13,113 bases of DNA, taken from positions 1 to 13,113 of the forward strand of contig DAOWBD010000012.1 in the NCBI GenBank assembly GCA_030634235.1, read 5' to 3'. This DNA is from Candidatus Omnitrophota bacterium. Lineage in GTDB: Bacteria; Omnitrophota; Gorgyraeia; Zapsychrales; Zapsychraceae. Under the pieces are notes generated by a model, which worked only from the letters and a program-made list of their open reading frames with translations, was not told the origin of the DNA and ran no database searches. Both the position numbers and the translations under genes were made by a program. Shown piece by piece: positions 7,062-13,113 of the stretch. The first letter of the stretch is position 1, and the number at the start of each line of letters is the position of its first letter.

Positions 7062-8363
7062 TTAGATCTTTCGTATCTTTTTATGCTTCAGATGCCCGTA
7101 GACATTACGCAGGTCGTAGATCATTCGGGCATGCTTCAAGATAAGTTTATAATTCACTTTCGTATGATCCGTCGCGATAAGAACGCAATCATGCTTAGCG
7201 ATGGCATTTGGCGTTAATTTAATGGATTTCATGTCGATCTTCCCGATATTTAAGAACGGAATGATCGGGTCAAAATAATTCACCTGGCATCTTTTCTCCT
7301 TGAGGATCTCAATGAGTTTCAAAGACGGTGATTTACGCAGGTCCTTGACATCCTTTTTATATGTTACCCCGACGACCAGAAGTTTGGCCTTGCTCAGTGT
7401 CTTTTTCTTCTCCTTGAGGATCTCTTTGAGACACTCGACGACATAATACGGCATGTGGGAATTGGTATCCGCCGATAACTTAATGAACTTGGAACTATAG
7501 CCGTGATGTTTCGCCTTCCAGTACAGGTAAAGAGGGTCGTCGGGAATGCAATGCCCTCCGACGCCAAGCCCCGGATAGAACGGCATGAAACCAAACGGTT
7601 TGGTATTCGCCGCCTCGATCACTTCCCAGACATCAATGCCCATCTTGTGCGACATCATCGCGACTTCATTGACCCAGCCGATATTAATGATACGGAATGT
7701 GTTTTCAAGAAGCTTGGTCATCTCAGCCGCTTTCGCCGAGGAGACCACATGGATATTCTTGATAATCTTTTCATAAAGTAGCTTGGTCAATGCCCCACTC
7801 TTGGGCGTCAGCCCGCCGACAACTTTCGGGATGCGCGTGACATCATACTTCTTATTGCCCGGGTCAATTCTTTCCGGCGAAAAAGACAGGAAGAAATCCT
7901 TGCCGGCCTTTAAGCCCCCTTTTTCCAGCTCCGGACGGATCAGATCTTCCGTCGTCCCCGGATAGGTCGTGCTCTCCAGTATGATCAGCGTGTCTTTCTT
8001 CATGAACTTGCGAATCGTTTTGATCGCGCTGACGATGTAGGTAATATCCGGCGTGTACTTGCGCTTAAGCGGCGTCGGCACGCACACGATAATAACATCG
8101 ACGGTCTTCAAGACATCGAATTCCATCTGTGCTTTAAGGCGTCCGTTCTTAACAACTTTCGCGACATCTTTTGTCGCGATATCAAGGATGTAACTTTTCT
8201 TCTTATTGACCTGAGCGACCCGGTCGGCATCTTTATCGAGACCGAAAACCGTAAATCCCGCTTTCGCAAAATTAACGGCAAGCGGCAGCCCGACGTATCC
8301 TAAGCCGATCACGGCAAGACGCGCCTTCTTTGTTGAGATTTTCCTTTTTAATATTGCTGACAT
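7062..8363 (-). CDS. wbpA: UDP-N-acetyl-D-glucosamine 6-dehydrogenase, WbpA-type
   Basis: This 433-residue protein has the three-domain UDP-sugar dehydrogenase layout and the length of WbpA (~436). The N-terminal NAD loop is G20-x-G22-x2-G25. The central helix carries the conserved K217 and N221, and the catalytic cysteine is C272 in GVGGHCIPDDP (267-277). The HCIP form of this motif points to the WbpA/UDP-GlcNAc branch and away from UDP-glucose dehydrogenase (SCFPKD form, seen in the next gene) or the WbpO/TviB branch. It oxidises UDP-GlcNAc to UDP-N-acetylglucosaminuronic acid with two NAD, a precursor of acidic amino sugars in O-antigens. None of the later genes of the di-N-acetylated mannuronate route (WbpB, WbpE, WbpD, WbpI) is in the window. 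A strong GGGAG (8371-8375, spacer 7) supports the start. The gene lies 44 bases after ugd. Substrate choice rests on the motif only. Confidence 0.87.
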   Translation of the reverse strand: MSAILKRKISTKKARLAVIGLGYVGLPLAVNFAKAGFTVFGLDKDADRVAQVNKKKSYILDIATKDVAKVVKNGRLKAQMEFDVLKTVDVIIVCVPTPLKRKYTPDITYIVSAIKTIRKFMKKDTLIILESTTYPGTTEDLIRPELEKGGLKAGKDFFLSFSPERIDPGNKKYDVTRIPKVVGGLTPKSGALTKLLYEKIIKNIHVVSSAKAAEMTKLLENTFRIINIGWVNEVAMMSHKMGIDVWEVIEAANTKPFGFMPFYPGLGVGGHCIPDDPLYLYWKAKHHGYSSKFIKLSADTNSHMPYYVVECLKEILKEKKKTLSKAKLLVVGVTYKKDVKDLRKSPSLKLIEILKEKRCQVNYFDPIIPFLNIGKIDMKSIKLTPNAIAKHDCVLIATDHTKVNYKLILKHARMIYDLRNVYGHLKHKKIRKI

Positions 8364-8407
8364 CTATGATCTCCCTTTTATTGCTATCCCATCCCGTTTT
8401 CCGGGCA

Positions 8408-9730
8408 TTATGAGCTTATTCCCACACCGCGCCCGATGCCATGGTATTCAAAACCAAGATCCTCGAGGCCCTTATCGTGATAGAGATTGCGGCCGTCAAA
8501 AAGGACCGCCTGCTTCATGGCCGATCCAATTTTCTTGAAATTCAGTTTCTTAAATTCATCCCATTCCGTCAACAACAGCAAGCAATCGCATCCCTTAGCC
8601 GTGTCATACGGATCTTTACCGTATGTAATTTTTTTAAAGATCTTCTTCGCGTTAGGCATGGCGACGGGATCGTAAGCCTTGATCTTCGCCCCCTCCTGCT
8701 GCAAGGCATTAATGATATCGATCGACGGCGCGCTGCGCATATCATCCGTATCCGGCTTAAAGGCCAGCCCGAGAACACCGATCACCTTGTTCTTAACGAT
8801 CCAGAGCTTATCCTCGATCAGCCGGACGAAAGAAGCCTTCTGTTCTTCATTGACCTTACGCACTTCCCTTAACAAACCAAAATCATAGCCGCTTTTTTCA
8901 CTGATACGCACGAAGGCATCAACATCTTTTGGAAAGCAGCTGCCGCCGTAACCGACCCCGGCGTTCAAGAACGCCCGCCCGATACGTTTATCATGCCCCA
9001 TGCCTTCCGCAACCTTTAGGACATCGGCGCCGAGCTTGTCGCAGATCTGAGAGATGGAGTTCATAAACGATATCTTTGTCGCTAAAAAAGAATTTGAAGC
9101 ATGTTTGATCAATTCAGCGGAATTGATATTCGTGACCACCATATGCGGCTTCAGCGGCTTATAGATCTCGCGGAATAATTTCTCCGCTTTTTTCGATTCG
9201 ACACCGACCACAACCCTGTCAGGATTCATAAAGTCACTGATCGCCGATCCTTCCCTCAAGAATTCCGGATTCGACGCCACGTCAAACTCCAGCGTCGTCT
9301 TCTTAAATTTCTTGGGCAGGTTCATCTTAATGGTCCGCGCGACCCGTTTGCCGGTCTCAGCGGGAACGGTCGATTTCTCGATAATCAGCTTGTAATCGTC
9401 CATGTTCACCGCGATCTGGCGGGCAACATTCTCGACATACGTCAAATCCGCATCACCGCTCTTCTTCGACGGCGTCCCGACAGCGATAAAGATCGCTGTT
9501 GATTTTCTTGTCGCCTCTCGAATAGACGTCGTGAAGGAAAGGCGCTTATTCTTCAAGTTCTTCTTAAGCAATTCTTCTAAACCGGGTTCATAGATCGGAA
9601 CCTTTCCCAGTTTTAATTTTTTGATCTTCTCCTGGTCAACATCGACACAGGTGATTTTGTGCCCGATCTGAGCTAGACAAACACCGGTCACCAGCCCGAC
9701 GTATCCTGATCCAACGATCGCTATGTTCAC
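8408..9730 (-). CDS. ugd: UDP-glucose 6-dehydrogenase
   Basis: This 440-residue protein has the usual size of the Ugd/TuaD family. It begins NIAIVGSGYVGLVTG directly after the initiator, placing the NAD loop at the very N terminus as in the family. The catalytic C265 is in GYGGSCFPKD (260-269); K209 and N213 are in the central helix; VGTPSKK is at 84-90. It oxidises UDP-glucose twice to UDP-glucuronate, feeding the UXS gene two positions downstream and possibly acidic capsule sugars directly. The start chosen is GTG at 9728-9730, because a GGAG with spacer 6 precedes it, it lies one base after the lptD stop, and the family begins here. A longer frame starting at 9787 would add 19 non-conserved residues inside lptD and is rejected. 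Confidence 0.95.
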   Translation of the reverse strand: MNIAIVGSGYVGLVTGVCLAQIGHKITCVDVDQEKIKKLKLGKVPIYEPGLEELLKKNLKNKRLSFTTSIREATRKSTAIFIAVGTPSKKSGDADLTYVENVARQIAVNMDDYKLIIEKSTVPAETGKRVARTIKMNLPKKFKKTTLEFDVASNPEFLREGSAISDFMNPDRVVVGVESKKAEKLFREIYKPLKPHMVVTNINSAELIKHASNSFLATKISFMNSISQICDKLGADVLKVAEGMGHDKRIGRAFLNAGVGYGGSCFPKDVDAFVRISEKSGYDFGLLREVRKVNEEQKASFVRLIEDKLWIVKNKVIGVLGLAFKPDTDDMRSAPSIDIINALQQEGAKIKAYDPVAMPNAKKIFKKITYGKDPYDTAKGCDCLLLLTEWDEFKKLNFKKIGSAMKQAVLFDGRNLYHDKGLEDLGFEYHGIGRGVGISS

Positions 9731-9731
9731 T

Positions 9732-12056
9732 TTAATCTCCTTCCGAACTTTGTGACCCTGCTTTACGTTTATTGAAACTTGTCCCAAAATCTATAACCAT
9801 ATCCGGAAAGGCCTTTAATGTAAAGACAACCCAGATCTCATTACCGAATTTCCGTTTTTCGTTAAAGTTAATGTCCATCGTCCAGCAATGCAGATCTCTG
9901 GTTAATGCATACTCCTGTTCCTTAAGAATGCCGTTGCGTAGGTCAAAACGCGTGTACGTGCGCAATCCCCATTTCGGATTAAATTTATAAGTGAGCTCCG
10001 TAGTGAGTTGGTCGTCGACCGCCCGGTTCCATCGCTTGCCAATGTTCGCAGTCCATTTCCCGCCGCCGTTGATGTACATATCGAAATTCGCCGTCGTTAA
10101 ATATTCCTCTTGCGTATCATACGTCGAATCAAAATAAAAAGTGACCCAGTCAACCGGCCTAAAGTCGATATCGGCCGAAACCGTTCCGAACCCTCCTTTT
10201 GCAGGATCCTCTTTAAGCTTAAAATCAGTGCTGATGATCGCCCTTAACAGTTCGACTGTCTTGTCATTTCTCTTGGTCTGCAGTTTATTCTCGATCGAAA
10301 ACGTCAGGTGATGAGCATTATCCAATGAGTCCACGCCATCAAAATAATCCAGCTGGCTGGCCGCTAAAGTCGGCTCGCTCATGAATTCATAACTGACCGA
10401 AGGCCGAATGATATGCCGGAGCCGGTTAATATCAAGCCCGTACCGGTCAACATCAACATCGAAGACCTTGTAGAATCGCGTGCTTACGTTGGCCCCTGTC
10501 CTGAAAATCCCGCGAATGGAATTATATTTCTCCGGGTCGTTGGCCTTACTGTAATAAGTATTGCGTCCCCCGACGAACGGCGTCATTTCAAGAAAACCGA
10601 CCTTCATCGGATAGGACAATTCACTATCTGAATCAACTCTCATCGTATTTTGCCGGGTCTCACTCGGGGAAGCCACTTTCCTCGTCAGATTGGAATAGGA
10701 TGTTCTATTTTTCAAATAAAGCCCGGTACCCCATAATGCTTTGTTTGAAAGATCATAGCGCACCTCCGGCAACCTCTCGACGGCAGACGTGAAACGGTTA
10801 ACCCTGGCGTCCGTACGGAAACTCAAGGTTCCCGAGGGTAGCGTGCGGGTCAGCAAAAAGAATGTATTCGCCGAGGAATCCTCCTCATATTCATTGTCAA
10901 AATAATCTTTGACGAGCGTCGCGTCGCTCATTCTGTAGTATTGCATGGTCGCAGTCGTCTTCTTGTCGATCTCCCATTTGTGCCGCCATTCCACTCTAAA
11001 ACGTTCCTTCTCAATGGTCGGGCTGGGCCGCTCCTGCCAGAACCGCTTGGACGTGATACTGCGCTCGTTCATATAATAGGTCCGGATCTTTCCAACTCCA
11101 TACTTCAGCGTGTCATAATCAACATCGATCCCCCAGGCAACATCTTTCTTCTCTCTCGCATCAAGACGAATGACCCCCTTGAAATTCTCGTTAAACTGAT
11201 AGAGCCATTGGGAAAGCAAAAACATTCCCCATTCCTTATCGTAACCCGGAGTGAAAAGAACTTTTGGCTTTTTGTTCCTGAGGTCCTGAGTGAATCTTGG
11301 AAGGTAAAGTAACGGAATCTTTCCAATAAGCATGCGGACACTGCGGGCGATCAATTTTTCTCCCGGATACATATCCATTTTTTTCGATGTCATGCGGTAA
11401 TGCGGCTTATCAAGGTCGCAGGTCGTCACGTAATTGTTTTCCATCTGTATATGATTTTCGCCAACCTTACTAACTTTTTCTCCGTAACCAAAATAAGGGT
11501 TGGCAAAGATCTTTGCACCATCGAAAGTCCCGGACATTGTTTCAAAATTAAACGTCAGTTTTTCTCCTGTCATCTCAGAGATCTCGCCACCTTTAGATAC
11601 TAAACGAATATTCCCAGTCGCATAAGCCGTACCCGTATCGCGCGAAAACTCGATATGATCGCACATCAATGTCATTTTTTTGTTGATAACAACAACATCC
11701 CCGTCAGCCGTGACCTTATTGCCGTCCACGGAATATTCGACCGTATCTCCGTTCAATTCCACAGAATCGGAAGCCTTGACTTCCTCAGGACCGTCAGCCT
11801 GAATTTCTTCAAGATCAATAGCCTGAACTTCCTCGGTATCGGTAGCCTGAACCTCCTCAGGACCAGCAACCTGAACCTCCTCAGGATCAATAACCCGAGC
11901 TTCCTCCGTTCCTTGTTCCTCTTCTTGTTCCTGTGCAAAGGCAGGAGATACAACTGGAAGGCTGAATAAAGCGGTAAACGTAAACTGCAGAAAAACAGCA
12001 TAAATAGTTGAGATTAATAAAGTTTTGTTTCTATTATGGAAATATTTAACGCTCAC
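9732..12056 (-). CDS. lptD: LPS-assembly protein LptD (OstA), outer-membrane barrel
   Basis: This 774-residue protein has the length and layout of LptD, which inserts lipopolysaccharide into the outer leaflet of the outer membrane, working with LptE. A signal peptide has basic residues up to K11, a hydrophobic stretch at ~12-36 and a probable cleavage after SPAFA at residue 41. An acidic linker of octapeptide repeats spans ~54-95. An OstA/LptA-like beta-jellyroll follows from ~97 (TVEYSVDGNKVTADGDVVV region), then IPLLYLPRF at ~247-255, and a long C-terminal half rich in alternating aromatic strands, as in the 26-strand barrel. Cysteines are few: one each in the MTLMCDH, TTCDLD and DLHCWT segments. 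The GTG start at 12054-12056 is preceded by AAGGA with spacer 8 and overlaps the kinase gene by 11 bases. No lptA, lptB, lptC or lptE is in the window. The linker is the only unusual part. Confidence 0.9.
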   Translation of the reverse strand: MSVKYFHNRNKTLLISTIYAVFLQFTFTALFSLPVVSPAFAQEQEEEQGTEEARVIDPEEVQVAGPEEVQATDTEEVQAIDLEEIQADGPEEVKASDSVELNGDTVEYSVDGNKVTADGDVVVINKKMTLMCDHIEFSRDTGTAYATGNIRLVSKGGEISEMTGEKLTFNFETMSGTFDGAKIFANPYFGYGEKVSKVGENHIQMENNYVTTCDLDKPHYRMTSKKMDMYPGEKLIARSVRMLIGKIPLLYLPRFTQDLRNKKPKVLFTPGYDKEWGMFLLSQWLYQFNENFKGVIRLDAREKKDVAWGIDVDYDTLKYGVGKIRTYYMNERSITSKRFWQERPSPTIEKERFRVEWRHKWEIDKKTTATMQYYRMSDATLVKDYFDNEYEEDSSANTFFLLTRTLPSGTLSFRTDARVNRFTSAVERLPEVRYDLSNKALWGTGLYLKNRTSYSNLTRKVASPSETRQNTMRVDSDSELSYPMKVGFLEMTPFVGGRNTYYSKANDPEKYNSIRGIFRTGANVSTRFYKVFDVDVDRYGLDINRLRHIIRPSVSYEFMSEPTLAASQLDYFDGVDSLDNAHHLTFSIENKLQTKRNDKTVELLRAIISTDFKLKEDPAKGGFGTVSADIDFRPVDWVTFYFDSTYDTQEEYLTTANFDMYINGGGKWTANIGKRWNRAVDDQLTTELTYKFNPKWGLRTYTRFDLRNGILKEQEYALTRDLHCWTMDINFNEKRKFGNEIWVVFTLKAFPDMVIDFGTSFNKRKAGSQSSEGD
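9737..9740 (-). promoter_or_regulatory. Ribosome binding site of ugd (decides GTG start)
   Basis: GGAG lies six bases before the GTG at 9728-9730, inside the 3' end of lptD. It decides the ugd start in favour of the GTG and against the upstream in-frame ATG at 9787. Confidence 0.7.
11773..11892 (-). repeat. Five 24-base tandem repeats encoding acidic octapeptides in LptD
   Basis: Five imperfect 24-base units follow each other in register (11773, 11797, 11821, 11845 and 11869), and a decayed sixth unit follows to 11916. On the coding strand each gives eight residues of the type DPEEVQVA, GPEEVQAT or DLEEIQAD. The period is a multiple of three, so gain or loss of a unit keeps the frame. The block lies between the signal peptide and the OstA-like domain of LptD, so it would be a flexible, negatively charged periplasmic linker. 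Its function is unknown. Confidence 0.85.
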
Positions 12057-12978
12057 GAATAGCTTCCTTCACTAAAACTTGGGCCCCAATGATTCCAGCG
12101 TCATCACCTAATTTTGCGCGTACAATCTTCACCATCTTAGACTGTACCCTCATCGCGCGACGCCTGATAACGGCATTGATCGTTTTTCCTAAAAATTGAA
12201 AATTATTCGAAACACCTCCACCGATAACGATCAGCCTGAGATTGAGCAGATTAACAACCCCTACCAACCCATTACCGATATGGACCGCCGTTTCTTCCCA
12301 AAACCGAATCGCGCGAACATTACCATGCTTGGCCAAACGAAAGACCTCGGGAAGCTGTATGTCCTTGCGTTTAAATATCTTTGCAGCCTTCTTTAAAAGG
12401 CAGCCATTGCCGACATAATATTCAAAGCATGCTGACCCGCCGCAATTACAATCGGGACCTTTCTCATTAAGAGGCATGTGCCCTAACTCACCGGCAACAA
12501 AACCCTCTCCGCGATATAATGAGCCATTAAGAATAAGCCCGCCGCCGACACCGGTCCCGAGCGTCATGCACATGAGATTCTTATACCCTTTTCCCGCGCC
12601 GAACTTCCATTCTCCAAGAGTGATTACATTGACGTCATTGTCGATGAATGTGGGGATATAAAGCTTTTTCTGGATAATACTTTTTAAGGGAACATTCTTC
12701 CATCCCGGGACATTAGGTAGGAAGTTCACAATGCCTCTTTTGGAATCGATGAGACCCGGTAGCCCGAGTCCAATCCCTAAGATATCTTTGGATACCAGCT
12801 TTTTTTCATCGATCAAATCGCGAATCGCGCCAACGATCTCATCGATCAATTTTGTTTTCCTTTTGTAAAAACTTTTTGTATCTAAAAAGGCCCTGGCAAC
12901 GATCACTCCGGAACGGTCAACCAGCCCCAATTTAATGTTGGTCCCTCCAACATCAACGCCGATAGTATAGTGTTTCAT
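12046..12978 (-). CDS. ROK-family sugar kinase, probably glucokinase
   Basis: This complete 310-residue ROK kinase has no N-terminal DNA-binding domain, so it is an enzyme and not a NagC/XylR-type repressor. The phosphate-binding DVGGTN is at 9-14, the catalytic Asp in IDNDVN at 112-117 (D115), and GTGVGGG at 141-147. The sugar-contacting ELGH is at 164-167, and the zinc-site cysteines C177, C179 and C184 come with E186. The last Gly of the CxCGxxGCxE signature is Ala here (183). It phosphorylates a hexose with ATP in the cytoplasm. Glucose is the commonest substrate for this subtype, but mannose, N-acetylmannosamine or N-acetylglucosamine are possible. It is the first gene of the run, overlaps lptD by 11 bases and would feed hexose 6-phosphate into nucleotide-sugar synthesis. 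Only a distant AAAGG (14 bases) precedes the ATG. Confidence 0.9.
   Translation of the reverse strand: MKHYTIGVDVGGTNIKLGLVDRSGVIVARAFLDTKSFYKRKTKLIDEIVGAIRDLIDEKKLVSKDILGIGLGLPGLIDSKRGIVNFLPNVPGWKNVPLKSIIQKKLYIPTFIDNDVNVITLGEWKFGAGKGYKNLMCMTLGTGVGGGLILNGSLYRGEGFVAGELGHMPLNEKGPDCNCGGSACFEYYVGNGCLLKKAAKIFKRKDIQLPEVFRLAKHGNVRAIRFWEETAVHIGNGLVGVVNLLNLRLIVIGGGVSNNFQFLGKTINAVIRRRAMRVQSKMVKIVRAKLGDDAGIIGAQVLVKEAIRER
12065..12069 (-). promoter_or_regulatory. Ribosome binding site of lptD (supports GTG start)
   Basis: AAGGA lies eight bases before the GTG at 12054-12056, inside the last codons of the ROK kinase gene. It supports translation of lptD from a GTG. No in-frame ATG exists before the mature domain, so a later start would lose the signal peptide. 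Confidence 0.65.
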
Positions 12979-13059
12979 GTATTTTGCTATTACCTTTAAT
13001 AGAAGTATTAATTGCAGTATTAGATAGTAAGGCGAACATCTCCTGTATCTGGTGAATTC

Positions 13060-13088
13060 ATTCTACATGATAAGATTTAAGGGTTCAA
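13060..13088 (-). promoter_or_regulatory. Candidate sigma70-type promoter for the ROK kinase-lptD operon
   Basis: On the minus strand a TTGAAC (13083-13088, four of six matches to the -35 consensus) is followed after exactly 17 bases by TAGAAT (13060-13065, five of six matches to the -10 consensus). Transcription would begin near 13053, leaving a leader of about 75 bases before the kinase ATG. The flanking 12979-13113 stretch holds no gene that can be recognised. The call rests on consensus matching only, and the host's promoter rules are not known. Confidence 0.35.
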
Positions 13089-13113
13089 GTAGTGAATGAA
13101 AGAATTTTAGGAG

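Noticed and set aside
8393..8405. Short inverted repeat (CCCG and CGGG with a five-base loop) between ugd and the wbpA-like gene, considered as a terminator
   Set aside because: The stem is only four pairs, no T-run follows on the minus strand, and the genes around it run in the same direction with good ribosome sites.
8441..8872. Plus-strand open frame of 143 residues
   Set aside because: Entirely antisense to ugd, whose protein is strongly conserved across the same bases; no family resemblance.
9731..9787. N-terminal extension of UDP-glucose dehydrogenase from an upstream ATG
   Set aside because: The extra 19 residues overlap lptD and are not part of the family; the GTG at 9730 has a well-placed GGAG and fits the family start.

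Overview
All twelve recognisable genes lie on the minus strand, packed almost without gaps, so the window reads from right to left as one probable long operon. The first gene sits behind a candidate sigma70-type promoter near the right edge. A gene for LptD, the outer-membrane lipopolysaccharide assembly barrel, points to a diderm, LPS-making bacterium. Mid-range GC, lysine-rich proteins and the pairing of a ROK sugar kinase with LptD would suit an uncultured lineage such as Omnitrophota or another PVC-related group, but that is only an impression from gene style.

Right part (12978 to 6101): a ROK-family sugar kinase overlaps lptD. UDP-glucose 6-dehydrogenase (ugd), a WbpA-type UDP-N-acetylglucosamine 6-dehydrogenase and UDP-glucuronate decarboxylase (UXS) follow. 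Together these predict UDP-glucuronate, UDP-N-acetylglucosaminuronate and UDP-xylose as precursors for surface glycans.

Left part (6095 to 1): this is the less ordinary half. It holds a two-gene, size-reduced thiamine-diphosphate (ThDP) enzyme resembling the cores of dehydrogenase E1 alpha and E1 beta. It also holds a GDP-fucose-synthase-like reductase whose N-terminal glycine motif is degraded, a second short-chain (SDR) epimerase/dehydratase, a B12-binding-type radical SAM protein, a heptose-7-phosphate kinase (HddA-like GHMP kinase) and the start of its partner nucleotidyltransferase (HddC-like, cut by the left edge). The layout suggests a nucleotide-sugar pathway for a modified, possibly branched or heptose-derived, sugar in LPS or capsule. 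The ThDP pair is the most interesting element, because E1-like pairs in sugar clusters can add a two-carbon branch to a keto sugar. No glycosyltransferase, transporter or polymerase is visible, so the final product and its destination are unknown.

No tRNA, rRNA, CRISPR array, insertion sequence or phage gene was seen. No gap between genes reaches 50 bases except the 135-base leader at the right edge.
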